From: Nocardioides luteus
Lineage (GTDB): Bacteria > Actinomycetota > Actinomycetes > Propionibacteriales > Nocardioidaceae
DNA length: 64,000 nt
Direction: 5' to 3'
Assembly (NCBI RefSeq): GCF_015752315.1
Contig: NZ_JADOVJ010000001.1
Coordinates: forward strand, 5,757,001-5,821,000
The position numbers and the translations under genes are program-made. This document shows positions 34,752 to 43,602 of this stretch, piece by piece. Under the pieces are notes generated by a model, which was not told the DNA's origin, searched no databases, and saw only the letters and a list, made by a program, of their open reading frames with translations. Each line of letters starts with the position of its first letter. The first letter of the stretch is position 1.

Positions 34752-34787
34752 TAGCGATTGCTTGGTAGCCTAGCAGTTGCTTGGTTC
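34752..34787. promoter_or_regulatory. Twin KstR2-type operators between echA20 and the Rv3548c-like SDR
   Basis: TAGCGATTGCTTGGTAG (34752-34768) and TAGCAGTTGCTTGGTTC (34771-34787) are two copies of the operator, 19 bp apart centre to centre, on the same strand. Each keeps the CTTGGT half-site of AnCAAGnnCTTGnT and degrades the left half. Together they cover the divergent promoters of echA20-ipdC and the SDR gene at 34832. Confidence 0.8.
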
Positions 34788-34831
34788 AAGCTGGCAAGGA
34801 CGACGTACGTATCGACGCAGGGAGCACTCAC

Positions 34832-35713
34832 ATGACCGGACTGTTGGACGGCCGGATCGCGATCGTCACCGGAGCGGGGCGGGGGATCGGCCGGGCGCAC
34901 GCGCTCGAGCTCGCCCGCCACGGCGCGAAGGTGGTCGTCAACGACTTCGGGGTCTCGCTGGCGGGTGAGGGCACCGGTGAGTCGCCCGCTTCGCAGGTCG
35001 TTGACGAGATCGTCTCTGCAGGTGGGGAGGCGGTTGCCAACGCCGCCGACGTGGCCGACTTCGCGGCTGCCGAGGCGATGGTGCGACAGGCCGTCGAGAC
35101 GTACGGCGGGCTGGACATCCTCGTCAACAACGCCGGTTTCGTACGCGACCGGATGCTCGTCAACACCTCCGAGGAGGAGTGGGACGCGGTCATCCGGGTG
35201 CACCTCAAGGGCCACTTCGCGACGCTGCGGCACGCGGGTGCGTACTGGCGGGCGGAGTCGAAGGCCGGACGTCAGCGGGAGGCCCGGGTCGTCAACACCT
35301 CCTCCGGCGCGGGTCTGCAGGGCTCGATCGGGCAGGGCACCTACTCGGCCGCCAAGGCCGGGATCGCCGGGCTGACGCTCGTGGCCGCCGCCGAGATGGC
35401 CCGCTACGGGGTCACCGTCAATGCCATCGCACCGGTCGCGAAGACCCGGATGACCGAGGGCGCCTTCGACACCTCCGCGATGGCGCTCCCCGAGGACAAC
35501 TCACCGGTCGTCGCCTGGCTCGCCTCCGAGGACGCCCGCGACATCACCGGCCGGGTCATCGAGATCGACGGTCCGCAGATCACCGTCGAGAACGGCTGGG
35601 CCCACGGCCCCTCCGCCGACGCTGGGGCTCGGTGGGTGGCTGGCGATGTCGGTCCCGCGCTCCGCAAGCTGCTGGGTGAGGCGCCGGAGCCGGAGCCGGT
35701 GTACGGGGCTTAG
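34832..35713 (+). CDS. Short-chain dehydrogenase, Rv3548c-like (KstR2 regulon)
   Basis: The product is 293 residues from ATG 34832 and matches M. tuberculosis Rv3548c over its length: MTGLLDGR, GRGIGRAHAL, LVNNAGFVRDRML, NTSSGAGLQGSIGQGTYSAAKAGIAGLTL and the C-terminal PVYGA. Rv3548c is in the KstR2 regulon, but its exact step is uncertain to me. It carries the SDR TGAGRGIG cofactor loop and YSAAK catalytic motif. It follows the twin operators directly. Confidence 0.88.
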   Translation: MTGLLDGRIAIVTGAGRGIGRAHALELARHGAKVVVNDFGVSLAGEGTGESPASQVVDEIVSAGGEAVANAADVADFAAAEAMVRQAVETYGGLDILVNNAGFVRDRMLVNTSEEEWDAVIRVHLKGHFATLRHAGAYWRAESKAGRQREARVVNTSSGAGLQGSIGQGTYSAAKAGIAGLTLVAAAEMARYGVTVNAIAPVAKTRMTEGAFDTSAMALPEDNSPVVAWLASEDARDITGRVIEIDGPQITVENGWAHGPSADAGARWVAGDVGPALRKLLGEAPEPEPVYGA

Positions 35714-35731
35714 GCCGGCCGAGATCCGACC

Positions 35732-35813
35732 GCCGCACGTGTAACACGTCGTTCGTAGGACTATCCGGTCGTTCTGATAGGGCGAGAAGTCCTACGAACG
35801 GCGTGTTACAGCT
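35732..35813. repeat. 82-bp palindromic intergenic element, copy 2 (probable bidirectional terminator)
   Basis: The left arm 35740-35762 pairs with 35788-35810 over 23 positions with one T-G wobble. It matches copy 1 (10921-11002) at 79 of 82 positions. Two of the three differences convert the mismatch of copy 1 into a G-C pair. It lies between the convergent SDR and beta-lactamase genes. Confidence 0.87.
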
Positions 35814-35824
35814 CGCGCGGCCGA

Positions 35825-36703
35825 TCAGCCGAGCTCCGCACAGACGGTCGCCGCGATGTCTGCGAGCGGGGCGTCGAGCGGCGCAGCGGTGGGGTCGTCG
35901 GAGCGAGTGAGGGCGGCGATGACGATCGGGGCACCGTCGGGGGTCCAGGTGACGCCGACGTCGTTCCGCGAGGCGTAGTCGCCACCGCCGGTCTTGTCGG
36001 CGAGCCGCCAGGCGACGGGAACCCCGGCACCGAACCGGGTGACGGTCGACTGGTTGGCGAGCATCCAGGTGATCAGCTGGTCCCGGTCGCCGCGGTCGAG
36101 GGCGTCGCCGAGCACCAGCTTCGTGTAGGTCCGGGCGATCGCGCGCGGCGAGGTGGTGTCGCGGGGGTCGCCCGGGATCGCGCTGTTGAGGTCGGGCTCC
36201 CAGCGGTCGAGCCGGCTGACGGTGTCGCCGAGCGACCGGGCGAAGGAGGTCACACCGGCCGGGCCGCCGATGAGCTCGAGCAGCTCGTTGGCGGCGGTGT
36301 TGTCGGACCGCGTCATCGTCGCCTCGGCGAGCTGCGCGACGGTCAGGCCGTTACGGACCGTGAGCGAGGTGATCGGCGAGTTCACGACGACGTCGCTCGC
36401 CTCCCACGTCAGGCGCTGCTGGAGCGTACGCGCCGGCAGGTCGCGCAGGATCGCCGCCACGAGCAGCGTCTTGAAGGTCGACAGCATCGGGAAGCGCTCG
36501 TCGGCTCGGTGCTCGATGACGCGTCCGGTCCGGATGTTCTTCGCCCAGACGCCGAGGTGACGCTGGTGCTTCTGCTCCAGGGCGGCGATCGAGGGGCTGT
36601 CGGCGGCGTACGCCACGGAGCTGCCGGCTCCGGTCGCGGCGACGGCGGCGGCTGTGGCGGCTCCGCCGAGAAGGGTGCGGCGGCTGAGGATCGGGTGAGT
36701 CAT
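35825..36703 (-). CDS. Class A beta-lactamase, Tat-exported
   Basis: The product is 292 residues from ATG 36703. The N-terminus holds the twin-arginine signal SRRTLLGGA and then AYAADS. All class A motifs are present: S75-T-F-K78, S134-D-N136, the omega-loop glutamate in WEPDLN (E170), and K238-T-G. It hydrolyses penicillins and possibly cephalosporins outside the membrane. A longer upstream frame was rejected because it would bury the Tat motif. The divergent LysR gene and the downstream beta-lactamase-like gene are its probable regulators. Confidence 0.92.
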   Translation of the reverse strand: MTHPILSRRTLLGGAATAAAVAATGAGSSVAYAADSPSIAALEQKHQRHLGVWAKNIRTGRVIEHRADERFPMLSTFKTLLVAAILRDLPARTLQQRLTWEASDVVVNSPITSLTVRNGLTVAQLAEATMTRSDNTAANELLELIGGPAGVTSFARSLGDTVSRLDRWEPDLNSAIPGDPRDTTSPRAIARTYTKLVLGDALDRGDRDQLITWMLANQSTVTRFGAGVPVAWRLADKTGGGDYASRNDVGVTWTPDGAPIVIAALTRSDDPTAAPLDAPLADIAATVCAELG

Positions 36704-36764
36704 GCGGGCATCGTGACCCCGTCGCCGCGACGGCGTCCAAGGACGATCCGGCATGGACGTATGC

Positions 36765-36794
36765 ATCGCCGACATGGGACGAGGTGGCGGCGAT
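36765..36794. promoter_or_regulatory. Candidate LysR operator between bla and its LysR gene
   Basis: ATCGCCG (36765-36771) and CGGCGAT (36788-36794) form a 7-bp inverted repeat with 16 bp between, in the 107-bp divergent gap. This is the position where LysR regulators of class A beta-lactamases bind, but the exact motif is unproven. Confidence 0.45.
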
Positions 36795-36810
36795 CAGCCA
36801 TCCTGTACGC

Positions 36811-37689
36811 GTGGACCTACTGCTTCACCTGCGCGGCTTCACCGCGGTCGCCGACGAGATGAGCGTCTCCGAGGCCGCCCTGGAGCTGGGTGTCGACCAG
36901 CCGCTCCTCAGCCGTCGCCTGCGTGCCCTCGAGCGGGAGCTCGGCGTGGAGCTGCTCGACCGCAGCCGGCGCCAGATCGCGCTGACCCCGGCCGGTGCGG
37001 CGCTGCTGCCGCGGGCCCGGCACCTGATCGATCAGGCGGACCACCTGCTCCGGAGCATCCGCCGGCACGACCGGGAGCCGTTCGTGGTGGCGGTGCCGTC
37101 CGGCTGCGATCCCGCGCCCCTGGCACGGTTGGTCGCGCTGCTGGAGGAGGAAGGCGTCGAGGTACGCCTCGCGACCTCGTCCGACGAGACGCCCGAGTCG
37201 GCGGGCTGGACGGTCGAGGCGTGCGACCCCGACGCGGCCACCTGGATCACCCCGCTCGGCGCCGCGACCGCTCCCGCCGCTTCCGGCCCCGCGGCAGGCT
37301 CGGTGTCGTTGAGCGCGCTCCGGCCCCGCCGAGCCGGAGGGCGAGGGCGTACGCAGGTGCTGGCCCTCCCACGAGACCTGGACGACCCCGACGACCGTCT
37401 CCGACGACAGGCGGACCGGGCCGGCATCGGACCGGCCGCCCTGCGCCGCTTGCCGCACCCGCTCGCGGTGGCCGAGAGCCTGGCGGGACGCGGGACTCTG
37501 ATCTGTGCGCGGCACGAGGCGGTGACGTACGGGTTGAGCTGGTCGCCCTTCGCCGACCCGGTACGCCGCGGCCACCGGCTGGTCGAGCAGCCGCCGGTGC
37601 CGGGACCGGCGGCCGCCGGGCCCGTGCGGGAGCAGGCGCTTGCGCTGCTCGGCGCGAGCATCGGTGCCCTTGAGGCAGGTGCCGAGTGA
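36811..37689 (+). CDS. LysR-family activator of the beta-lactamase (BlaA-like)
   Basis: The product is 292 residues from GTG 36811. The winged HTH is at residues 1-60 (SVSEAALELGVDQPLLSRRLRALERELG), and the rest is a substrate-binding domain with reduced conservation. The position, divergent from a class A beta-lactamase and followed by a beta-lactamase-like protein, is that of blaA in Streptomyces cacaoi. It probably activates bla. GTG 36784 is a less likely upstream start. Confidence 0.82.
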   Translation: MDLLLHLRGFTAVADEMSVSEAALELGVDQPLLSRRLRALERELGVELLDRSRRQIALTPAGAALLPRARHLIDQADHLLRSIRRHDREPFVVAVPSGCDPAPLARLVALLEEEGVEVRLATSSDETPESAGWTVEACDPDAATWITPLGAATAPAASGPAAGSVSLSALRPRRAGGRGRTQVLALPRDLDDPDDRLRRQADRAGIGPAALRRLPHPLAVAESLAGRGTLICARHEAVTYGLSWSPFADPVRRGHRLVEQPPVPGPAAAGPVREQALALLGASIGALEAGAE

Positions 37690-38609
37690 GCCCGCTGGTC
37701 GGCAGCGACCGAGGTCTGATCGACCTGGCCGAGATCGCCGCGGAGCGCTTCCGGGACCTCCAGGTCCGGGCTGCCTTCCTGGCCCGTGACATCGATACCG
37801 GCCTCGAGGTCGGGATCGGCGTCGACCGGCCGATGCCGCTGGCGTCGGTGGCCAAGGTGCCGCTGGCCCTGGTCGTGGCCGACAGGATCGCCGGTGGCGA
37901 GATCGACGGCGCCACGATGGTGACGCTGGCCGCGGCGGAGCGGAGCTACGGGCCGTACGGCCTCTCGGCCTTCACCCACGACGCGACCTGCTCCGTCGCC
38001 GACCTGATGCTGATGATGCTCGGCCTCAGCGACAACGCCGCCGCGGACGCGCTCTTCGATCTCGTCACCCCGCGGGAGGTCGACGAGCAGCTCGCCGAAT
38101 GGGGCGTCGAGGGGCTGCGGGTGCGGCACCGGATGCAGCCGATGTACGACTACGCCACCCGCGTCGCCGGCCACGACTTCGCCCTCGCCACCCAGCTCGC
38201 GGTCGAAGGACGGCGGCCCCGCGGTCGGCACGTCATCGACTCGCTCGACGTCGAGCGCGCCACGGTGGGCTCGCCGCGCGCCTGCGTCGACCTGCTCGAA
38301 CGCATCTGGCGGGACGAGATCGCCAAGCCGGAGGCGACCGAGATGGTGCGACGCCTGATGGGCAAGCAGGTCTTCACCCATCGGATCGCCGCCGACCTGC
38401 TCGCCGACGACATCCAGTTCGCCGGCAAGACCGGCGGCTTCCTCACCCTGCGGCACGAGATCGCCGTCGTCACCCACCCCGGCGGCCGGGTCGCCATCGC
38501 CGTGCTCACCGACTCCGACCGCACCGCCCGGATCCAGAACGACGTCGACCTCGCCATCGCCGCCACCGCCCGCGACGCCGTCGAAGCTCTCGCCTCCCGC
38601 CGCCCCTGA
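37686..38609 (+). CDS. Cytoplasmic beta-lactamase-like protein (BlaB-like)
   Basis: The product is 307 residues, starting at GTG 37686 which overlaps the LysR stop codon. It has the serine beta-lactamase motifs S54-V-A-K57, S115-D-N117 and K248-T-G250, but no signal peptide and no recognisable omega-loop ExxLN glutamate. It therefore should not hydrolyse beta-lactams efficiently. BlaB of S. cacaoi, also internal and beta-lactamase-like, acts with BlaA to induce the enzyme. A sensing role is the natural inference. Confidence 0.82.
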   Translation: MSPLVGSDRGLIDLAEIAAERFRDLQVRAAFLARDIDTGLEVGIGVDRPMPLASVAKVPLALVVADRIAGGEIDGATMVTLAAAERSYGPYGLSAFTHDATCSVADLMLMMLGLSDNAAADALFDLVTPREVDEQLAEWGVEGLRVRHRMQPMYDYATRVAGHDFALATQLAVEGRRPRGRHVIDSLDVERATVGSPRACVDLLERIWRDEIAKPEATEMVRRLMGKQVFTHRIAADLLADDIQFAGKTGGFLTLRHEIAVVTHPGGRVAIAVLTDSDRTARIQNDVDLAIAATARDAVEALASRRP

Positions 38610-38720
38610 GCCGAGGCGTCACGTACGTCGGCCGAGACGTCACGTACGTCGGCCGAATCGTCACCCGATGCCACCTCGGCCGACGCACCTGACGCCTCGG
38701 CCGACGGGGCCGACGCCTCG
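38610..38720. repeat. Tandem 21-bp degenerate repeats upstream of the MFS gene
   Basis: Five units beginning GCCGA run head to tail: 38610-38630, 38631-38651, 38652-38678 (27 bp), 38679-38699 and 38700-38720. Units 1 and 2 are nearly identical (GTCACGTACGTCG core). Units 4 and 5 share the end GACGCCTCG. The block lies between blaB-like and the MFS gene and has no matching ORF. Confidence 0.7.
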
Positions 38721-38762
38721 GCAATAAACCGGATGCTTCTCGTCCGGTAGCGGTGATGGAAT

Positions 38763-40064
38763 ATGCCGGTGCCCGCATTGCCCGGTTTCCTCCACAACCT
38801 GATCCCGCCGACGCCGTTGTCGAAGCGTCTGGCGACGCAGTCGCTGCTCTTCGCAGCGGGGGACGGGACGTTCAACACCGCGGCCGCGTTCTACCTCGTC
38901 GCGTTCGTCGGCCTGAGCCCGGCGCAGATCGGTGTCGGGCTGACCGTCGCCGGGATCGCGAGCTTCCTCACCGCCTACCCGATGGGCCGGCTGGCCGACG
39001 TCATCGGCCCGAAGCGGATCTGGGCGATCAGCGCCCTGATCAGCGCGTTGATGTTCGCGACGATGCCGTTCATCCACGGCTTCTGGGCCTACCTCGCCGT
39101 CATCGTCGTCTTCGAGGTGGTCAACAATGCGGGCGGCGCCGGCCGGAACGCGTACGTCCTCGATGTCCTCCCCGACAAGGAGCGGGTCGAGACGCAGGCG
39201 TTCATGTACTCCAGCCTCAACCTCGGCTTCACCATCGGTGCCCTGATCGCCGGCATCGCGCTCGCGATGGACACCGACGCGGTGCTCAAGTGGGGCGTGC
39301 CGTTCTTCGCGCTGGCGATCGGGATCGCCAACTCGGTCTGGATCACCCGGCTGCCGAAGGCGCCCCACGACGAGCGCCGCGCGGCCGGCGAGGTCACCGA
39401 GAAGCTGCCCGGTCCGGGCGCCCTGCGCAACGTCGGCTGGCTCCTGGTGACGACCTTCACCGGCACGCTGTGGTCCAACCAGGTGCTGCTGCACACCGTG
39501 ATCCCGCTGTGGCTGGTCGAGTACACCGACTCGCCGCGCTGGCTGCTGGCCTGGCTCTTCGCGACCAACACGGTGCTGTGCATCATCCTCCCGGCCTACA
39601 CCTCGAAGGGCGTCCACAGCGTCCGCGACGCGTTGCGGCGCGTCTGGTGGAGCAGCGCGTTCTTCGTCGCCGCCTGCGCGATCACGCTGGTCACCCACGA
39701 CACCCGCGGCATCCTCACCATCTTCCTGGTCTGGGTCGGCCACGTGGCCGTGACCGGCGCCGAGCTGGCCATCGGCTCGGCCGGCTGGGCCTTCCAGGCC
39801 GAGCTCATGGACCCGGCCAGACGAGGTGAGTACGAGGGCGTCGCCGGCATCGGCCGCCAGCTCGGCGGCGCCTGGGCGCCGGCCCTGTTCACCTTCCTCG
39901 CGATGGGCTGGCACCCCGAGTTCTACAGCGGTGCCGGCTGGATCGTGATCGGCGCGATCATCGTCGCCGCCGCGGCCGCGATGGGTCCGTCGACCCGGAT
40001 GGCCGTACGTTTCAAGGAGACCCACTTCCCGCGCGAGAACGAGCCCGAGCCGGCCGCCGCCTAG
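38763..40064 (+). CDS. MFS transporter
   Basis: The product is 433 residues with about twelve membrane segments and an MFS loop PMGRLADVIGPKR between helices 2 and 3. No substrate motif is recognisable. The short dyad ACCGGA (38728-38733)/TCCGGT (38743-38748) is 15 bp upstream and could be an operator. It follows the tandem repeat block and ends in a 4-bp overlap with the convergent acyltransferase gene. Confidence 0.85.
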   Translation: MPVPALPGFLHNLIPPTPLSKRLATQSLLFAAGDGTFNTAAAFYLVAFVGLSPAQIGVGLTVAGIASFLTAYPMGRLADVIGPKRIWAISALISALMFATMPFIHGFWAYLAVIVVFEVVNNAGGAGRNAYVLDVLPDKERVETQAFMYSSLNLGFTIGALIAGIALAMDTDAVLKWGVPFFALAIGIANSVWITRLPKAPHDERRAAGEVTEKLPGPGALRNVGWLLVTTFTGTLWSNQVLLHTVIPLWLVEYTDSPRWLLAWLFATNTVLCIILPAYTSKGVHSVRDALRRVWWSSAFFVAACAITLVTHDTRGILTIFLVWVGHVAVTGAELAIGSAGWAFQAELMDPARRGEYEGVAGIGRQLGGAWAPALFTFLAMGWHPEFYSGAGWIVIGAIIVAAAAAMGPSTRMAVRFKETHFPRENEPEPAAA

Positions 40065-42121
40065 CTCGAACCGGGGGATCGGCGCAGGATCCGGGCGATC
40101 CGCTCGCCGAGGTAGGGCGCCAACGTCTCCGCGTAGAGCGGGGAGATGTGGAAGCCGTCGAGGTAGACCTCCAGGTTGCCGACGACGGGCGAGCACCGCC
40201 TCTTCGCGCAGAAGTAGGAGGTGAGGTCGACGTGATGGGCGTTCTCGGCCAGCCGGGTGGCGCCCAGGCTCCCGTCGTCGCGTACGACCCTGCCGCGTCT
40301 CCGTGAGCACTCGGCCGAGGCCGCCAGCCCGTGGTCGTCGACGCACGGCTGGACCACGCGGGCGAAGAGCGCGCTGCTGCCCTCGAAGATGGGCGAGTCC
40401 TGGACCGCGATCACCGGCACCGACGGGTCCGGCCTGGTCGCCCACGCGTCCGCCATCCCGCGGCTGAGCGCCTCGACCTCGCTCTCACCGGGCGAGGCCT
40501 CGACCTTCACCAGGCTGGAGTGGACCACGACGTACGCGTCGATCCCCTCCTCCGAAGCGATGTACGCCGCCAGCTTCCGCTTCCACTGGTTGCACAGCTC
40601 GACGCTCGCCTCGGGTGTGCCGACGCGGTCCCGGGCGTTCCAGTGGCAGCCGGCCCGGCCGGCCACGTCGATGCGCCAGCCGCGGCTCTCGGCGATGGCG
40701 CGGTAGGCGGGTACGAACTGGTGGTTGTGGGAGTCGCCGATGGCGAGCAGCCGGCGCGTGTAGCCGGTCTTCGGGCCGAGCGTGCACATCCTCAGCTCGA
40801 CCGGCCGCTCCTTGTTGGACCAGCACGCCGACCCGTCCGGAGCCTGGTAGCCCAGGCTCGCGTCGACCAGCGTCGACGGGCGCTCGCAGTCGGTGAGCGC
40901 CGGGTCGAGCGCGGCGGCGCCGATGCAGCCCGCGTAGCGCTCGGCGGCCTCGACCGCGGCCGCCTTCCGGGCGGCATCCTGGCGTTCCACCTCGCTGGTG
41001 ACCACCAGCGTGCCGCCAACAACCAGGCCGAGCACCACGGGGACCGTCACGAGCCGCACCACGCCGGTGAACGGTGCCCCGATCCGGGTGACCGGCCGCT
41101 CGACGTACCGATGGGTGAGCCAGGCCAGCACCGCCGATCCGGACAGGACCACGACCGCTGCGAGCACGTTGGTGCGGGTCGCGTACGTCCAGCTCAGCCA
41201 CGCCACCAGCAGCGGCCAGTGCCACAGGTAGAGCGGGAAGGAGATGTCGGCGACGAACCGCAGCGGCCTGACAGCGAGGAGATGCTGCGGGCCCCATCGA
41301 GCAGAGGACCCGGAGCCGATCACGACCAGGAGCGCCCCGCCGACCGGCCACAGCGCCCAGGGGCCGGGGAACAGGGCGGCGCCGTCGAGCACGAACCCCG
41401 AGCTCGCGACGAGTGCCAACCCGAGCCAGGCGAGCACCGGACGCACCACCACCGGCGGGCGCAGGCGGTCGAGCCCGAGCGCGATCAGCGCGCCCGCACC
41501 GAGCTCCCAGAAACGCGCCCAGGAGTGGAAGTAGGCCACCTGCTGATCGGCCGCCCCGAGCCGCCAGGCGAAGACGAACGAGGCGACCGTCGCCAGCGCG
41601 ACGGCGACGGCCATCACCAGCCGGAGCCGCCGCGCCAGCCGTCCGAGAACGACCACGACCAGCGGCCAGACCAGCAGGAACTGCCCCTGCACCGCCAGCG
41701 ACCAGAAGTGCTGGAGCGGGCTGGCGCTCGGCCCGGCGGCCCCGTAGGCGAGCTGGGACCGGATCATCTCCCAGTTCAGGACGTACGCAGCCGACGCAGC
41801 GATCTCCCGCAACGTCGAGCTCCACATCGACCGCGGCATGACCGCCACCATCAGCACCGCCGTCCCGGCCAGCACGATCAGCATGGGAGCCGAGAGCCGC
41901 AGGAACGTACGCCCGTAGTGGTCGGCCAGATGGAGCTCCGACGAGGTGACCCGGCGGACCAGCGACCGGGTGACGAGGAACCCGGTCAGCGCCAGGAAGA
42001 CGTCGACGCCACCGGAGACCCGGCCGTTGCCGAAGAGGTGGAAGACCACCACGAGCGCCAGCGCCAGCCCCCGCAGCCCGTGGATCTCGGCGATGCGCTG
42101 AGACGACGGCGGCTGCGGCAT
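40061..42121 (-). CDS. Acyltransferase 3 family protein with SGNH domain (OafA-like)
   Basis: The product is 686 residues. Residues 1 to about 370 form ten or eleven membrane segments with the family motif RGLALALVVVFHLF, and residues from about 455 to the end form a soluble SGNH domain beginning GDSHNH. OafA/YrhL-type proteins acetylate cell-surface polysaccharides, the membrane part moving acyl groups across and the SGNH part transferring them. The exact acceptor is unknown. It is 46 bp downstream of the oxidase gene on the same strand. Confidence 0.88.
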   Translation of the reverse strand: MPQPPSSQRIAEIHGLRGLALALVVVFHLFGNGRVSGGVDVFLALTGFLVTRSLVRRVTSSELHLADHYGRTFLRLSAPMLIVLAGTAVLMVAVMPRSMWSSTLREIAASAAYVLNWEMIRSQLAYGAAGPSASPLQHFWSLAVQGQFLLVWPLVVVVLGRLARRLRLVMAVAVALATVASFVFAWRLGAADQQVAYFHSWARFWELGAGALIALGLDRLRPPVVVRPVLAWLGLALVASSGFVLDGAALFPGPWALWPVGGALLVVIGSGSSARWGPQHLLAVRPLRFVADISFPLYLWHWPLLVAWLSWTYATRTNVLAAVVVLSGSAVLAWLTHRYVERPVTRIGAPFTGVVRLVTVPVVLGLVVGGTLVVTSEVERQDAARKAAAVEAAERYAGCIGAAALDPALTDCERPSTLVDASLGYQAPDGSACWSNKERPVELRMCTLGPKTGYTRRLLAIGDSHNHQFVPAYRAIAESRGWRIDVAGRAGCHWNARDRVGTPEASVELCNQWKRKLAAYIASEEGIDAYVVVHSSLVKVEASPGESEVEALSRGMADAWATRPDPSVPVIAVQDSPIFEGSSALFARVVQPCVDDHGLAASAECSRRRGRVVRDDGSLGATRLAENAHHVDLTSYFCAKRRCSPVVGNLEVYLDGFHISPLYAETLAPYLGERIARILRRSPGSS

Positions 42122-42166
42122 CGGGTCACGGTAAGGGTGGCCGGTGACCCGGGGGAGAAGGCCAGG

Positions 42167-43474
42167 TTAAGAGCCGAGGACCTGCTCCAGATAGGGGTTG
42201 GCGAAGGTGCGGGACGGGTCGAGCTTGTCGCGCAGTGCGACGAAGTCACCGAACCGCGGATAGCGTTCGGCCAGGTCGGCGTCGGAGAGCGTGTGCATCT
42301 TGCCCCAGTGGGGACGACCACCGGCCTCGCCGGCGATCCGCTCGAAGGCCGCGAAATAGTCCTTGCGCCACGGCGAGGACGGGGCGGTGTGGATGGCGAT
42401 GTAGACGTTCTCGCGCTCGAACCCGGTGGACAGCGGGATGTCGTCGGCGCCCGCGACCCGGACCTCGACCGGGAAGGAGATGTTCCACGAGGACGCCTCG
42501 ACCGTGCGCTGCAGCTCGGCGAGGACCTCCATGCCGACGGCGCGCGGGACGGCGTACTCGCTCTCCACGAACCGCACCTTCCGCTGCGAGGTGAAGACCC
42601 GGTAGGAGATGTCGGTGAACTCGCGCGGCGAGAGGGCCGAGGCGGCGAAGCGGGCCAGGGGCTTGACCAGGCCGGGGACACGGAGACCGAGCCCGACGGT
42701 CGCGCCGAACGCGGTGTTGGAGAGGAGCTCGTCGTCGAACCACCCTCGCACCCGGCCGACCGGGTCCAGCGGCGTCTCCGGCAGCGGCAGCCGGGTGTTG
42801 TGCTTGGTCAGCACCCGGGTGGTGTGCGGGAACCAGTAGAACTCGAAGTGGTCGGTGCCCGAGGCGTGCTCATCGAAGGCGCTCATCACGTCGGCGAGCT
42901 CGCCGTTGCCCTCGCGCGCGTTCAGCGCGAACAGCGGCTCGGTCTGCAGCGTGACCTCGACGATGATCCCGAGCGCACCGAGCCCCACGCGAGCGTGGTC
43001 GAAGACCTCGGGATTCTCCGTCGGCGAGCACGAGAGGACGGAGCCGTCGGCGAGGAGCAGCCGGAGGCCGCGTACCTGGGTCGCCAGGCCGCCGAAGCGC
43101 GCCCCCGTGCCGTGGGTGCCGGTCGAGATCGCACCCGAGATCGACTGCTCCTCGATGTCGCCGAGGTTGGTCATCGACAGCCCGAGCGCCTCGAGCGCCC
43201 GGTTGAGCACCTTGAGGCGGGTGCCGCCGCGGACCGTCACCAGACCGGTGGTCGAGTCGGCCCGCACGATCCCCGAGATCCGGTCGAGGCTGACCTGGAC
43301 GTCCACCGGCGATCCGATCGCGGTGAACGAGTGGCCCGCGCCGATCGGCTTGACCCTCCGGCCGGCCTCGGTCGCGGCCACGACGACCGCGGCGAGCTCC
43401 GCCTCGTCGCGAGGCACGACGACCTCGATCGATCCCGCGTGCTGGTTCCCTGCCCAGTTCTGCCACTCACTCAC
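42167..43474 (-). CDS. FAD-linked aldonolactone oxidase (D-arabinono-1,4-lactone oxidase family)
   Basis: The product is 435 residues from GTG 43474. The N-terminal FAD-binding domain shows GAGHSFTAIG and ISTGTHGTG, and the ALO C-terminal domain has the typical HWGKMH near residue 390. Members oxidise sugar lactones such as L-gulono- or D-arabinono-1,4-lactone. A short in-frame extension upstream was rejected. It is divergent from the fold-III PLP gene at 43603. Confidence 0.88.
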   Translation of the reverse strand: MSEWQNWAGNQHAGSIEVVVPRDEAELAAVVVAATEAGRRVKPIGAGHSFTAIGSPVDVQVSLDRISGIVRADSTTGLVTVRGGTRLKVLNRALEALGLSMTNLGDIEEQSISGAISTGTHGTGARFGGLATQVRGLRLLLADGSVLSCSPTENPEVFDHARVGLGALGIIVEVTLQTEPLFALNAREGNGELADVMSAFDEHASGTDHFEFYWFPHTTRVLTKHNTRLPLPETPLDPVGRVRGWFDDELLSNTAFGATVGLGLRVPGLVKPLARFAASALSPREFTDISYRVFTSQRKVRFVESEYAVPRAVGMEVLAELQRTVEASSWNISFPVEVRVAGADDIPLSTGFERENVYIAIHTAPSSPWRKDYFAAFERIAGEAGGRPHWGKMHTLSDADLAERYPRFGDFVALRDKLDPSRTFANPYLEQVLGS

Positions 43475-43602
43475 GCGGCAAAGGGTGTCGCCTCGGAGGC
43501 GTTCGGTCAACGACTTCGGCCAGATCCGTTTGGACCGCGCGGTGGCACAGTTGGTTACCTGCCGTTGACGCGGGTGCCGCGCGGGGCATAGACACTTGGG
43601 TC

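Noticed and set aside
38610..38720. A CRISPR array
   Set aside because: The units are contiguous without unique spacers, and no cas gene is nearby.
40331..43591. A very long open frame on the + strand (over 1000 codons)
   Set aside because: It is antisense to the acyltransferase and oxidase genes, which have clear motifs. The translation is rich in Arg, Asp, Gly and Pro, as expected for a GC-rich shadow frame.
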